The notes: generated from the letters alone by a model not told the origin. 64,000 bases of DNA from Dehalococcoidia bacterium (GCA_026421215.1 JAPKBN010000005.1:37655-101654); one strand, 5' to 3'. Shown: positions 52,975 through 62,807, numbered from the stretch's first letter. Made by a program: numbers and translations.

Positions 52975-53988
52975 CTACCCGCTAACCCGCGCCCATTTGC
53001 GCAGACTTACGAATTCACGCGGCGGATCCTGGTGCCGACCCACTTCCACGTAGCTCACTTCGGCAGCGTAGATGTTGCCCCTCGAATCCACCGACACCGA
53101 GTGCAGCCAGTTGAATTGGTCCGGACGTTCACCAGGCAGGTCCGCGCCGATCTTCTGGATCACGTCCCCGTCGCGGTCGTAAATGCCGATCTTGTGGCCT
53201 AGATTCGCCACACCGAACTGAACCGGCGGCGGGCCCTGCTCTGCGATGTAGACGTTCGTGTCATCGCCCTTTCCGCTAAAGGCCGCCACCGCCTTGTGGA
53301 CGTGCCATCCCTTCACGTATTCGCCGTCCGTGGTAAAGACCTGCACCCGATGATTCTCCCGGTCGCACACGATGACCTGTCCATCCCCAAACATCGCGAC
53401 GTTATGCGGCAGCGAGAACTGCCCGGGGTCGGTCCCCGACCGTCCCCATGACAACTGATGATTCCCGTCCTTATCAAACTTATGAACCCGGGAGTTGCCG
53501 TAGCCGTCCGAGACGAATATGTCGCCGTTTGAAGGATCGACCGCCACGGAGGTCGGACGGTTGAACATGTCGCCCGATTCGCGCTCCGTCGGCACGCCGG
53601 TGCCGATCGTCATCAGGGTGTTGCCCTTCTTGTCGGTCTTGGACATGCGATTGCCTGAATCGTCGGTCAGCCACAGATTGTCCTCGTGATCGACCGTGAT
53701 GGCGTGGGCGCGGGTGAAGCGGGTGCCGAGCCAGCGCGGCACCATGTTGCCGTATGGATCCTCCATAAGGGTGACACCCTCGTATGGAGTCTCGTTGCCC
53801 CAGCTATCGACCATGTTGCCGTCAGGATCGAACACCAGCACCGGCATGTTGCCGCGGTTGAACACGTAGACGCGGTCATCTGAGTCCACCGCGACCGAAG
53901 TAGCTTCCTTCATCCAGATGCCGTGCGGGATTTTCGCCCAGCCCTCGACTGGCTCGTATACGGTGGCAGACGTCGCGGGTGCGGGCAT
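52975..53988 (-). CDS. NHL-repeat six-bladed beta-propeller protein
   Basis: 337 residues with several NHL-type blade repeats: ATSVAVDSDDRVYVFNRGNMPVLVFDPDGN, AITVDHEDNLWLTDDSGN, TSVAVDPSNGDIFVSDGYGNSRVHKFDKDGN and SLPHNVAMFGDGQVIVCDREN. This fits peptidyl-alpha-hydroxyglycine alpha-amidating lyase-like and other propeller lyases. No signal peptide is obvious. The catalytic role is not proven and it could be a scaffold. It lies immediately upstream of the SDR (5 bp), so the pair may work on one substrate. Confidence 0.78.
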   Translation of the reverse strand: MPAPATSATVYEPVEGWAKIPHGIWMKEATSVAVDSDDRVYVFNRGNMPVLVFDPDGNMVDSWGNETPYEGVTLMEDPYGNMVPRWLGTRFTRAHAITVDHEDNLWLTDDSGNRMSKTDKKGNTLMTIGTGVPTERESGDMFNRPTSVAVDPSNGDIFVSDGYGNSRVHKFDKDGNHQLSWGRSGTDPGQFSLPHNVAMFGDGQVIVCDRENHRVQVFTTDGEYVKGWHVHKAVAAFSGKGDDTNVYIAEQGPPPVQFGVANLGHKIGIYDRDGDVIQKIGADLPGERPDQFNWLHSVSVDSRGNIYAAEVSYVEVGRHQDPPREFVSLRKWARVSG

Positions 53989-54111
53989 AGGCCGGTGATC
54001 CTTCGCTGACAGGGATTGTGTTTAGACGGAGGCCGCATGGTACCCGGTGTTTGGGGCGTTCGCGGTGCATGACGATTAGGGGCTTTAGCCTCCTATCTGG
54101 GAGGGAGGTGG

Positions 54112-54951
54112 TTACGCGGATCCGGCTCGCCCGCGCGCAGTCAGCAGTCGGCCCCGGGCACTTGTGTACGCGATGCTGACCACAAAGAACCCAGATGCCA
54201 CCAGCACCACGGAAGCGCCGGAGGACACGTTTATGAACCAGCTGAGATAGATGCCGATCGCGCCGGCTGATGCGCCGATCAGTGGTGATAGAACCATCAT
54301 CCTCGTAAAGCTGCCCGTGAACTGGCGCGCCACTATCGGTGGAACGATCAGTGCGGCGGCGATCATGGTCACTCCAAGCACCTGCATGGATACAACAACC
54401 GTCCCCGCAAGCACCAGTGCAAACGCCGTATCGACCCAGCGCACAGGCACCCCGTAGGACGCCGCAACTTCGGTATCGAACGTGGCAAAAAGCAAGTATT
54501 TGTAACCGACAATGACCGCAATAAGGACCGCACCCGTCACTACGGTGATCGCAACAAGATCTGATCCTGTCACCCCTAGGATGTTGCCGAATAGCGCCGC
54601 ATCGAAGCTCCGGGTGAAGGTCTGGGTCCGACTGATCAGGGCGATTCCGAGGGCGAAAGAAGCCGTCGTGATGATGCCGATGGCCGCGTCAGAGGAGATG
54701 CTGCGGCGGCGGGACGTCCACTGGATCAGGACGGCAGATAGGAAGCCCCAGATCGAGGCGCCAACGTAGAAATTGATCGACATGATAAAGCTGACGACCG
54801 CGCCGCCAAAAATAGCGTGTGACAGTCCGTGACCGATGTATGACATGCGTCGCAGCACGATGTAGACACCCATCATTCCGGCCAGCCCCCCAACCATAGT
54901 TGCGGCTATCAATCCACGGACGAAGAACTCGAATTCAAACGGCTCAGTCAC
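54112..54951 (-). CDS. znuB: Zinc/metal ABC transporter permease
   Basis: 279 residues, ABC-3 family permease with about eight transmembrane segments. Landmarks: the start GGLAGMMGVYIVLRRMSYIGHGLSHAIFGGAVVSF, LLFATFDTEVAASYGVP and VVSMQVLGVTMIAAALIVPP. Transports zinc or manganese inward. The start overlaps the ATPase stop by 8 bp, so it is translationally coupled, and it is the last gene of the Zur-ZnuA-ZnuC-ZnuB operon. Confidence 0.9.
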   Translation of the reverse strand: MTEPFEFEFFVRGLIAATMVGGLAGMMGVYIVLRRMSYIGHGLSHAIFGGAVVSFIMSINFYVGASIWGFLSAVLIQWTSRRRSISSDAAIGIITTASFALGIALISRTQTFTRSFDAALFGNILGVTGSDLVAITVVTGAVLIAVIVGYKYLLFATFDTEVAASYGVPVRWVDTAFALVLAGTVVVSMQVLGVTMIAAALIVPPIVARQFTGSFTRMMVLSPLIGASAGAIGIYLSWFINVSSGASVVLVASGFFVVSIAYTSARGRLLTARGRAGSA

Positions 54952-55861
54952 AGGCCGGGACCTCGGCTACAACTTCTTCATGCACGTGCCCGTTATCACC
55001 GTGCCCGTGCCCGGTTCCAGCATTGCCGTTGCCAGAAGATCCCCCGTTCCGGGCAGCAGCGCCAAACCGGTGCGGCGTCTCCGCCACCAGCGTCATGCCA
55101 CGGTACTCGGTCACCGGCATCTCAGCTCCGTAGGTAGCCTTCAGCACGTCCGGCGTCAGCACATCCCGGGGCGTACCGTCAGCGAGAATTCGACCGTTCA
55201 TACAGATCACGCGTGGCAGGTGTGCGGCGACGGCATTAATTTCGTGCGTGGTCATCAGGATGGCAATCCCCTGGTGATTCAGTTCGTCCAGCAGGTGTAA
55301 TACGTCGTCCCGCGTCTTCATATCGACCCCGGCCGTCGGCTCATCCAGCAGCAGGATATCCGGCTCGCTCACAAGCGCCCGTCCTAGAAACACCCGCTGC
55401 TGCTGGCCACCGGACAACTCACGAATCTGCCGGTTCGCCAGTCCATCCAGCCCGAGACGTTCAAGTATCTTCCCCGCTTTTAAGCGATCTTTCCGCCTGA
55501 ACCACGGGAATAGGGGTGCGTTACGGGTCGCACCCATCAAGACGACCTGCTCGACTGTGACCGGAAAGTTCCAGTCGATCGCCTCCAGTTGCGGCACATA
55601 ACCGATTCGCGGGCGGGATTTACGGACCGATTCTCCCCTGAAGAGAACGTCGCCAGCGTAGACATCGGCCGCTCCCACGATGGCCCGCAGCACCGTTGTC
55701 TTGCCGGAGCCGCTAGGGCCAAGTAGCGCGGCGAAGTCGTTCCGCATGATGTCCAACGAAACGTCATCGATCACACGGTTGCCGTGATACCCGGCGGCGA
55801 GGCCACGGATCTGGACCAACGGCGGCTCGTGGAGGTCTGGGTGTGGAGACTTGTGAAGCAT
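54944..55861 (-). CDS. znuC: Zinc/metal ABC transporter ATP-binding protein with His-rich tail
   Basis: 305 residues. Walker A LLGPSGSGKTTVLRAIVG, signature ELSGGQQQRVFLGRAL, Walker B DILLLDEPTAGVD and the H-loop MTTHEIN. The family is about 250 residues; this one has a C-terminal extension GNGNAGTGHGHGDNGHVHEE, His-rich, a likely zinc-binding tail, and Cys near the end (VPACD). It lies 17 bp after znuA and overlaps the permease start. The metal is most likely zinc, from the Zur-like regulator and the tail. Confidence 0.93.
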   Translation of the reverse strand: MLHKSPHPDLHEPPLVQIRGLAAGYHGNRVIDDVSLDIMRNDFAALLGPSGSGKTTVLRAIVGAADVYAGDVLFRGESVRKSRPRIGYVPQLEAIDWNFPVTVEQVVLMGATRNAPLFPWFRRKDRLKAGKILERLGLDGLANRQIRELSGGQQQRVFLGRALVSEPDILLLDEPTAGVDMKTRDDVLHLLDELNHQGIAILMTTHEINAVAAHLPRVICMNGRILADGTPRDVLTPDVLKATYGAEMPVTEYRGMTLVAETPHRFGAAARNGGSSGNGNAGTGHGHGDNGHVHEEVVAEVPACD

Positions 55862-55878
55862 GATTAGCGACCGGGCCC

Positions 55879-56880
55879 TTAGCCCGGGTACTCCGCGCGG
55901 GACTGGCCATCGAACACAAGACTGGAATCGACCGCGCCCAACGCAGATGCATCACCACCTAGAGCGCGAACCATCGTCACCATGTTCTTTGTCATTAATC
56001 CGAGGTAGCTGTGGCCGGCGTCACCGGGCTCTCCCGGCAGGTCGTCGTCGGCGAGTTGGTCGATAAAAACGGCCCCACTCTCGGATGCTATCTGTTCCAT
56101 CACCGGACTCGGGAACACCTCGGAACCAAAGATCGCTGGCACGCCGAGATCGCGCACTTGCACGATCAGATCCGCCATATCTCTTGGGGATGGTTCCGTG
56201 AAGTCGGCCGGTTGGACAGCACCTAGGACCTCGAACCCGTATCGTCTTGCGAAGTACGCCCAGGAGTCGTGGTAGGTCAGCAAGTGCCGTTGAACCTCCG
56301 GAACGGTCGCAACCGCGGTCTTGATTGCAGCGTCAAGCGTCTCGATACGGAGCCGAAATTCTTCGTAGTTGGCTCCGTAGTAGCTCGCACCGTCAGGGTC
56401 CAATGTCGTCAACGCGTCCCGCACGATCCCGGCGTACTTGAGTGCGAGGATCGGGTCCGGCCAGAGGTGTGGATTGGGTTGTCCGTTTGCCTCCGGGAAT
56501 GAGAAATCGAACTGCCACTCTTCGGGTGCGATCGCCAGTTCACCCAGCAACACCGCACGTGCTCCATCACCGTGGTTGGCGTTGAACATCTCGATGGCGG
56601 GCTCTTCCAGATACAGTCCGTTGGCGATGAACAAATCAGCGTCGGCGAGCACGCGGGCGATCGATGGCGGCGGATCGAAAGTGTGGGAGTTGGCGCCTTC
56701 CGGGATGATGCCTCGTACCAGGATGCGCTTACCGCCGATGTTCTCAACTATGGACGTGATCGGAGAAACCGTCGTCACGACGCTGAGCAACCTGGATTCT
56801 TCTGGCTGTTCAATCTGGTTGCTGCCACAAGCAAGTAACAGCGCCGTAAGCAGCGTCATTGCCATCACCTGAAACTTCAT
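55879..56880 (-). CDS. znuA: Zinc/metal ABC transporter substrate-binding lipoprotein
   Basis: 333 residues, TroA superfamily. N-terminal signal with lipobox LLLAC near residue 18, then metal ligands His in NSHTFDPPP, His in PNPHLWPDP, His in LLTYHDSWAYFARRYG and a late Asp/Glu region GSEVFPSPVM/LADDDLPG. The His ligand set is that of zinc/manganese-binding A-I proteins; there is no long His-rich loop in this gene (it is in znuC). The ATG overlaps the Zur-like stop (ATGA), so it is coupled to the regulator. Confidence 0.93.
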   Translation of the reverse strand: MKFQVMAMTLLTALLLACGSNQIEQPEESRLLSVVTTVSPITSIVENIGGKRILVRGIIPEGANSHTFDPPPSIARVLADADLFIANGLYLEEPAIEMFNANHGDGARAVLLGELAIAPEEWQFDFSFPEANGQPNPHLWPDPILALKYAGIVRDALTTLDPDGASYYGANYEEFRLRIETLDAAIKTAVATVPEVQRHLLTYHDSWAYFARRYGFEVLGAVQPADFTEPSPRDMADLIVQVRDLGVPAIFGSEVFPSPVMEQIASESGAVFIDQLADDDLPGEPGDAGHSYLGLMTKNMVTMVRALGGDASALGAVDSSLVFDGQSRAEYPG

Positions 56881-57320
56881 TCGCCGACAACCTCAGAACC
56901 ACGGGAGCAATGTGCGCATATGCCGGGAACGGCGAGGTGTTGTAGATCGGCATTAAATCCGTGGACGGCAGAGAGTTGCTCCGCGAACCCAGTTACGACC
57001 TCATCCGACAGTTCATCGACGACACCGCACTGGCTGCATACGAGGTGGTGGTGAGGACGTTCCTCTAACCATTCGTAAGCAACTTCCCCGTGTCCGAAAG
57101 TCGTCTCCGAGATCAATCGCGAATCACGAAGCGCGCCGAGGGTGCGATATACGGTCGATTCACTGACGTGTGGCGCGTCCCTACGAACCTGGTAGATGAC
57201 CGAGGTCGCGCTGAGATGGTCGCCGGCGTGACGCAGTGCCTCCATGACGAGGAGCTTTGCCGAGGTCACCCTGTGGCCAGCACGACGGAGCGTTTCGGCC
57301 GATTCTTCACGAGACGTCAT
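56877..57320 (-). CDS. zur: Fur-family metalloregulator (Zur-like)
   Basis: 147 residues from the ATG at 57320. An N-terminal winged helix has VMEALRHAGDHLSATSVIYQV, SESTVYRTLGALRDSRLI. The metal region has HHHLVCSQCGVVDEL, giving Cys pair one, and ICAHCSRGSEV, pair two. Fur-family proteins repress uptake genes when metal-loaded; this one is the first gene of a zinc uptake operon, hence Zur-like. The region just upstream has TTGCAA repeats (about 57325-57355) that may be its operator. GGGA lies 9-10 nt before the start. Confidence 0.9.
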   Translation of the reverse strand: MTSREESAETLRRAGHRVTSAKLLVMEALRHAGDHLSATSVIYQVRRDAPHVSESTVYRTLGALRDSRLISETTFGHGEVAYEWLEERPHHHLVCSQCGVVDELSDEVVTGFAEQLSAVHGFNADLQHLAVPGICAHCSRGSEVVGE

Positions 57321-57680
57321 ATTGCAATTCCCAGCAGCTGCAACAACTTGCAAGAGCGAGCAGTGACAATACACCCGTGAGGCGAGGTGTCAAGTGAAAA
57401 GTTGCGGAAAGATGGTCGAAATTCAGGTCTGCAGTTGCCTGCCTCGGACCGCGCACCTATCACCCCGACCGATGCCGATCGCTCCGAGCGATACCCGTCA
57501 TCCTGAACTTGATTCAGAAAAGGCTGATCTCGGAAGGAAAATTGCTGCGCCTTCATCCCCTTCCTATAATGGCCGATGTCCCTTTCGAGTTCGGGCGTCG
57601 ACAACCGTCGGTGGCCTTATCGTTTTCTCCCTGCGTAGTTCAGGGATTTGACTCAACTTTCAAGAAGGAGCCCAGTATTC
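57321..57680. promoter_or_regulatory. Intergenic region with sigma70-type promoter for ilvE
   Basis: 360 bp between zur and ilvE. TTGCTG (57542-57547) and TATAAT (57565-57570) are separated by 17 bp, an excellent sigma70-type match, 110 bp before ilvE. TTGCAACTTGCAAG-like repeats near 57340 may be the Zur operator, and 57497-57515 carries a CGTCATCCTGAACTTGATT repeat fragment. Confidence 0.6.
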
Positions 57681-58616
57681 ATGTCGCCCGAGCCTTACGC
57701 ATTCCTCGGCGGGAAACAGCTCCCACTGTCCGAGGCGAAGGTAGGGGTCATGACCCACGCGCTACATTACGGCACTGCGGTGTTCGAAGGCGTTCGTGGC
57801 AATTGGAGTGAAAAGCACGGCAAGATGTACGTGTTCCGGTTGCGCGAGCACTACGAACGACTCCTTCGTGGTTCGAGCATCCTAAAGATCGACCTCCCGT
57901 ACTCCGTCGACGACCTGATCCAGATCACCAGAGATCTCGTCGAGCGCAACGGCTATCGGCAGGATGTCTACATCCGTCCGCTCGCATTCAAGAGCGCACA
58001 GCTCGTCGCCAATCTCAAACTGCACGAGGTCGAGTCAGACTTCACTCTGATGGTTCAGCCGTTCGGGGCGTATATCGAGAACGACGGCGCGATCAGGTGC
58101 CAGACATCGTCCTGGCGACGACCGGATGACACGATGATTCCGACCGGCGTGAAGTTGTCCGGGCTGTACACGACCGGAATTCTTGCCAAGACCGAGGCGG
58201 TGATGGCGGGCTTTGATGAGGCCATCGTCCTGAATCACGACGGGTCTGTCTCCGAGGGAACAGGCGAAAACCTGTTCATGGTGCGGGACGGCGTGCTGCA
58301 CACGCCCAGCGAGACCGATAACTGCCTCCTTGGTATCACGCGGGCATGTGTCATCGAACTCGCCCAGAAAGAGTTCGGGCTGCAAGTCGTTGAACGACGT
58401 ATGCACAGAAGTGAGTTGTACCTCGCGGACGAGGTGTTTCTCACTGGCACCGCGGCACACCTTACGGCCGTCGGCGAGCTGGACAATCGCAAGATTGGTA
58501 CCGGCGAAATGGGCCCGATAGCGCAGAAACTTCAGGACATGTACTTCGACATCGTCGTCGGAAACAACCCGAAGTACATGCACTGGCTCGAGGAAATGAC
58601 GCCAAGCGGCGGCTAG
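57681..58616 (+). CDS. ilvE: Branched-chain amino acid aminotransferase
   Basis: 311 residues, PLP class IV. Landmarks: ALHYGTAVFEGVRG at the N-terminus, the Arg in YIRPLAFKS, the PLP-binding Lys in TGVKLSGLYTTGILAKTEA, SVSEGTGENLFMVRDGVL and the C-terminal TGTAAHLTAV. Makes valine, leucine and isoleucine from 2-oxo acids and fits with cimA elsewhere in the window. AAGGAG lies 10 nt before the ATG at 57681. It has its own promoter. Confidence 0.95.
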   Translation: MSPEPYAFLGGKQLPLSEAKVGVMTHALHYGTAVFEGVRGNWSEKHGKMYVFRLREHYERLLRGSSILKIDLPYSVDDLIQITRDLVERNGYRQDVYIRPLAFKSAQLVANLKLHEVESDFTLMVQPFGAYIENDGAIRCQTSSWRRPDDTMIPTGVKLSGLYTTGILAKTEAVMAGFDEAIVLNHDGSVSEGTGENLFMVRDGVLHTPSETDNCLLGITRACVIELAQKEFGLQVVERRMHRSELYLADEVFLTGTAAHLTAVGELDNRKIGTGEMGPIAQKLQDMYFDIVVGNNPKYMHWLEEMTPSGG

Positions 58617-58925
58617 GAGCGGCTCGGGGCCGTTTGCCACCGCGTTCTATGGGCGTGATCGCCATTCCGGTCCTTCGAGAACCTCAGGGGCCAGTTTTTC
58701 GGAAAGCTCGATTTCTGTTGTAGAGGCGTATGGCAATACGCCCTCGACCGGAGCGCTGTTCCAGTCCGAAATACATCGTCATCCTGGACGAAGCTGTGGG
58801 ATCTTCACCGATGCCCCGTCAGGCAGAAACACACCGGCACCGGGTGAACCTTAAACCCCCTCGCCCTTTGAGCACGTAGGCATCTCCCAACCGGAGAGGG
58901 GGCATAGCACCACCGCTTATCGCCA
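58617..58925. repeat. Gap with repeat fragments
   Basis: 309 bp without a gene. 58770-58810 contains CATCGTCATCCTGGACGAAG and 58847-58905 a CCCCCTCGCCC...CCGGAGAGGGGG repeat, related to those at 42.2-48.1 kb. Confidence 0.45.
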
Positions 58926-59744
58926 TCACGCGCCTCGGGACCAGATCCGCCACCATTTGCGGCCTGAATCAAATGCGCCGCGCTCAAATGAACGTCCGAG
59001 GTCGTGGTTGGGCTCGCGACCCGCGAGCAACATACGCGGGTTTTCGTCGAACAGTTCGAACGCTCTATCTTCGTCCGTAAGCTCCACAACCCTGTCGTGA
59101 GCAGGCGAGAGTTCCGGAGTCCGGGCGTCAACCGGACGGTGGGTATCGGACGCAATAAAGTGCGCCGTTCCGTCGCTGACCAACTGTTCAGCAAGCCGCT
59201 GGGCGGGTCGGCCGAAGTCGCCCAGCAGGCTTCCGGCGGTGAGTTGGATCAGCATCCCCTCCTCAACCATTCGCCGGACCTTTTTGGCGTCACGCTGGAG
59301 CACGGCGTTGCGTTCCGGGTGGGCGATTATCGGAACCAGTCCCAGGTCTTGGAGTCGGCTCAGTACGTCATCGACATAGTCAGGATAAGAAGCAAACGGC
59401 GGCTCTGAAAGGATGAAGCGTGTGTCCGATATCGGCAGCGCCCGTCCGTCTTCCACCCAGTCCGGCAAACCGGGCTCGATGTGGTTTTCCATGCCGGTCA
59501 CGATGCGTACGACCGGGCGATGGGGTTCTTCTTCCGCCCGCAAACGTCCGTTCAGCTCGCTGACCAGATTCCGGACATGCTGTACCGAAGAGCCGAGCAT
59601 GACGTCGCGCTGATGTGGCGTCGCCACCATGATTTCGGTGCCATCGACGACAGCACGACGTGCGATATCGAGCGCCGCGGACATCTCCCTAGGACCGTCG
59701 TCGATCCCCGGCAAAATGTGCGTATGGATATCCACCCAGCCCAA
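58926..59744 (-). CDS. CpsB/CapC-type PHP tyrosine-protein phosphatase
   Basis: 272 residues of the PHP family. Metal-binding motifs: VDIHTHILPGIDDGP, VATPHQRD, IIAHPERN and FIASDTHRP. In Gram-positive bacteria these (YwqE/CpsB) dephosphorylate the capsule/exopolysaccharide tyrosine kinase. No kinase is in view here, so the substrate is open. It may also be a histidinol-phosphatase-like PHP protein. Its 5' side carries a small GGCCCA/TGGGCC hairpin at 59760-59774. Confidence 0.85.
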   Translation of the reverse strand: MGWVDIHTHILPGIDDGPREMSAALDIARRAVVDGTEIMVATPHQRDVMLGSSVQHVRNLVSELNGRLRAEEEPHRPVVRIVTGMENHIEPGLPDWVEDGRALPISDTRFILSEPPFASYPDYVDDVLSRLQDLGLVPIIAHPERNAVLQRDAKKVRRMVEEGMLIQLTAGSLLGDFGRPAQRLAEQLVSDGTAHFIASDTHRPVDARTPELSPAHDRVVELTDEDRAFELFDENPRMLLAGREPNHDLGRSFERGAFDSGRKWWRIWSRGA

Positions 59745-59957
59745 TGATCACTCCGATCCGGCCCACGTTGGGCCTTAATGTCTACCCGGTAGTATCACTG
59801 GGATTTCGATTCCGCCACGCGTCAGATTGTGAAGTGCGGTCAAAATTCCGTCAACAACATGCAACGTGATTACACGCGGCCAAACCACGGAGACGACGAC
59901 CCCTTGCAAGATGCCCGAAACCATCTGGTCCCTCCCAGATAGCCGCCCGACAGGGCT

Positions 59958-60758
59958 TTAAGCCCGGGCGACCAACTGCCTGAACGTCTCCCCATGCTCA
60001 AATCCGTTGGCCTCGGCGGCGCTACGAGAACGCTCCCTCAACCTTTCGCCGAATCGTGGCCTGTCATCCAAACCGTCAGAAAGGTCGGCGCTTGTAAGAC
60101 CGCCGACCTGTGAGGTGTGCTTCGACAGCGCTTCGATCTGCGTCTCCACCTGTGCACTGGTCACCTGCACCACGACGTCCGGATGGTCGGCGCCCCAGTA
60201 CAACAAACGATGGACCTTGTGCGGCTCAAGCCCCTCTTCGAGTTGTTCCGGATAGTGCAGGTGGTCACGAGCGTAGGGGTAGATGGCGTCGCCGGTCACC
60301 GTCCCCACCATCCGGTGATCGCGATGTTGAAAGCCGTTGAAACGATGGGGATCGTGGCAAAAGACCGTATGCGGTCTATGAGTGCGAATGGCACGAACTA
60401 TCTCGCCACGGAAGATGCGATCATCCTCAAGCCCGCCATCTTGATGGGCGAGCATAATGACCTCTTTAACACCAAGTATACGAGCCGCTTCTGATTGTTC
60501 TTCCTTACGGACCGGTACGATGCGATCGCTTGTCATATCGTCATCGTTTGACCCGCCACTTCCGTCCGTACACACCACGTACACCACCTCACATCCACCC
60601 TCGATCCATTTAGCCACCGTTGCTCCGGTGCCTATCTCGGCGTCATCCGGATGTGCGCAGACCACCATCGCCCGCTCCGGTATATCGTCGATCACCGTAA
60701 AAGGTTCGGAGGCTCCGGGTTGGAAAAACCCGGATGACCGGGATCCCCGTGGGTTCAT
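59958..60758 (-). CDS. LmbE-like (PIG-L) deacetylase
   Basis: 266 residues of the LmbE/PIG-L zinc deacetylase family. VVCAHPDDAEIGTGATVAKW gives the AHPDD metal motif and HDPHRFNGFQHRDHR the second His pair. Family members de-N-acetylate sugars (mycothiol/bacillithiol precursors, GlcNAc-PI, chitooligosaccharides). A role in making a low-molecular-weight thiol is possible but not shown. The N-terminus before the motif is about 30 residues longer than usual. Divergent from glyA. Confidence 0.85.
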   Translation of the reverse strand: MNPRGSRSSGFFQPGASEPFTVIDDIPERAMVVCAHPDDAEIGTGATVAKWIEGGCEVVYVVCTDGSGGSNDDDMTSDRIVPVRKEEQSEAARILGVKEVIMLAHQDGGLEDDRIFRGEIVRAIRTHRPHTVFCHDPHRFNGFQHRDHRMVGTVTGDAIYPYARDHLHYPEQLEEGLEPHKVHRLLYWGADHPDVVVQVTSAQVETQIEALSKHTSQVGGLTSADLSDGLDDRPRFGERLRERSRSAAEANGFEHGETFRQLVARA

Positions 60759-60972
60759 CTGTATTGAAATTCCTTACTGGGCAGTCGAAAGCCTGGCGAG
60801 CGAAAAAGTGCCACGCCTTCGGCCGACGCGGTACACCTGAATATATACAGGTAAATCATAGCGGCGTCCGGGAAGTGGCCCGTAGACTTATCAGCCTGAT
60901 ATCTAAAAATCGATACTTAGTCGTCTGGACGCCTTGAATCCCGAGGATTGGACGGCGGGATAACTCATTTCC
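60759..60972. promoter_or_regulatory. Divergent promoter region with a palindrome
   Basis: 214 bp between LmbE-like and glyA. ACCTGAATATATACAGGT (60835-60852) is an interrupted palindrome and a possible operator; the inner ATATATA is AT-rich. No other feature seen. Confidence 0.35.
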
Positions 60973-62217
60973 ATGCCCGAATTGCTTGCCACACAGGATC
61001 CTGAGGTCGCCGCAGCGATCGCCAACGATGTCCGACGCCAGACGGACGAAATTAACCTTATCGCGTCAGAGAACTACGCCAGCGCAGCGGTGCTGGAGGC
61101 GACCGGATCCGTCCTCACCAACAAATATGCCGAGGGTTATCCGGGCCGCCGCTACTATGCCGGATGTGAAAACGCAGACATTGTCGAAACGCTTGCGATC
61201 GATCGGGTCAAGGAGTTGTTTGACGTAGAGGCGGCAAATGTGCAGCCTCACAGCGGCTCGCAGGCCAACATGGCTGCCTACTTCGCAACATTAACTACCG
61301 GCGACCGAATCTTAGGGATGCAGCTGGACCAAGGAGGGCACCTTACCCACGGATCCCCGGTCAACTTCTCAGGCAAGTTATATGATTTCGCCTCCTATGG
61401 CGTCCTCCGCGAGGAGGAGACGATCGACTACGACGCGGTGTTGGCGACGGCGCGAGAGTTCAAGCCGGCGCTCATGGTCGCCGGGGCAACGGCGTACCCG
61501 AGGATCATAGACTTCGCCAGGTTCCGGCAGATCGCGGACGAGGTGGACGCCCTGCTGATGGTCGATATGGCGCATATCTCGGGCCTGATCGCCGGCGGCG
61601 CCCACCCGTCACCCGCGCCTTACGCGGACATCATTACGAGCACAACTCACAAAACGCTCAGGGGACCACGGGGTGCGATGATCCTGTCGCGTCGGTCCCT
61701 GGCTCGTAAGATCAACTCCGCCGTGTTTCCGAACATGCAGGGCGGGCCCATGGTGCACGCCATTGCAGCCAAGGCCGTAGCGTTCGGTGAGGCGGCTACG
61801 CCAGAATTCAGGTCCTACGCGGCGGCGGTTGTTGCCAACGCGCAGGCGCTCGCAGCGGCGCTGTCCAAAGGGGGATTACGCATTGTTTCCGGGGGCACGG
61901 ATACCCACATGATGCTGGTCGATGTTTCAACGAGAAACATCACCGGGCAGGAGGCGGAAGACGCACTCCGGGCCGCAGGGATCATCTCAAACAAGAACGC
62001 CATCCCGTTCGATCCGCTCCCACCACGCGTGACCAGCGGTGTACGTCTGGGAACCCCGGCGTTGACGAGCCGAGGCATGGACGCCGAAGATATGAACGCC
62101 GTCGCGGACTTCATTCTGGAGGCGCTGGACGCGGCGGGAAACGATGGAGGCACTGCTTCTATACGTCGACGCGTGCTGGATTTCGCCTCCAAATTCCCGG
62201 TCCCCGGCATCAGCTAA
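60973..62217 (+). CDS. glyA: Serine hydroxymethyltransferase
   Basis: 414 residues, PLP fold type I. Interconverts serine and glycine with tetrahydrofolate. Landmarks: [63 protein letters not shown], and the PLP Lys in [12 protein letters not shown]. The length is standard. The ATG at 60973 fits the family start. It is followed by the rpsF gene after 117 bp and has its own divergent promoter region. Nothing unusual. Confidence 0.97.
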   Translation: MPELLATQDPEVAAAIANDVRRQTDEINLIASENYASAAVLEATGSVLTNKYAEGYPGRRYYAGCENADIVETLAIDRVKELFDVEAANVQPHSGSQANMAAYFATLTTGDRILGMQLDQGGHLTHGSPVNFSGKLYDFASYGVLREEETIDYDAVLATAREFKPALMVAGATAYPRIIDFARFRQIADEVDALLMVDMAHISGLIAGGAHPSPAPYADIITSTTHKTLRGPRGAMILSRRSLARKINSAVFPNMQGGPMVHAIAAKAVAFGEAATPEFRSYAAAVVANAQALAAALSKGGLRIVSGGTDTHMMLVDVSTRNITGQEAEDALRAAGIISNKNAIPFDPLPPRVTSGVRLGTPALTSRGMDAEDMNAVADFILEALDAAGNDGGTASIRRRVLDFASKFPVPGIS

Positions 62218-62334
62218 TCCTCAAGCGTCGCGCTAACTGTCTCATCGGCCGGCCAAAAGGGGGTTGGGGTTCGACTGTAGCGTGATACACTTGCTCGGTT
62301 CAGAACGAATGCATTTCAGAGGTCACAAATTACG

Positions 62335-62805
62335 TTGCGCTACTACGAATTGATGTGGATTCTCGGCGCCGATGCCGATGATGAAGGAATCGATCAGTCC
62401 ATTGAGGCTATCGACGAACGAATCGAGAATCACGGCGGTGAACGATTAAGGTCTGCGGCATGGGGCCGACGGTCACTTGCCTACCCGATAAACCACCACG
62501 CCGAGGGGATCTACAACGTCGTCCAGTTCAGTATGGAACCGGATGAGTCTGTAATCTTCGAAAAAGAGACCCTTGCCGATCAGGCCATTATCAGGCATCT
62601 CCAGCTCCGGATTGAGGAGTCAGATCTGCTTCCGGCCGCGCCGGTAGTTCCTCCGACTCCCCCGGCAGCTTCGGAAGCCGTTGAACCACCAGCCCCTGAG
62701 TCTTCTGACGCTGATGAATCAGTTGAGGAAGAGAAACCCGCAGAGGCGGTCGCTGAACTGGAAGAAGCTGAAGAGGCCGTGGAAACAGAGGCTTCGGGGA
62801 CCTAA
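62335..62805 (+). CDS. rpsF: 30S ribosomal protein S6 with acidic C-terminal extension
   Basis: 156 residues. The first 95 are typical bS6: RYYELMWILGADADDEGIDQS, AWGRRSLAYPINHHAEGIYNVVQFS and IIRHLQLRIEESDLL. After that an extra 60-residue tail rich in Pro, Ala and then Glu (EEEKPAEAVAELEEAEEAVE) follows, not in the core family. The start is a TTG at 62335, GAGG about 12 nt upstream. It heads the rpsF-ssb-rpsR operon; S6 binds S18 in the ribosome. The tail is shared in kind with S18 and with the first gene of the window. Confidence 0.93.
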   Translation: MRYYELMWILGADADDEGIDQSIEAIDERIENHGGERLRSAAWGRRSLAYPINHHAEGIYNVVQFSMEPDESVIFEKETLADQAIIRHLQLRIEESDLLPAAPVVPPTPPAASEAVEPPAPESSDADESVEEEKPAEAVAELEEAEEAVETEASGT

Positions 62806-62807
62806 AC

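Noticed and set aside
58926..58937. TGA at the end of the CpsB-type gene as a third selenocysteine codon
   Set aside because: Read-through gives only two more codons before TAA and there is no conserved Cys position there; it is an ordinary stop.
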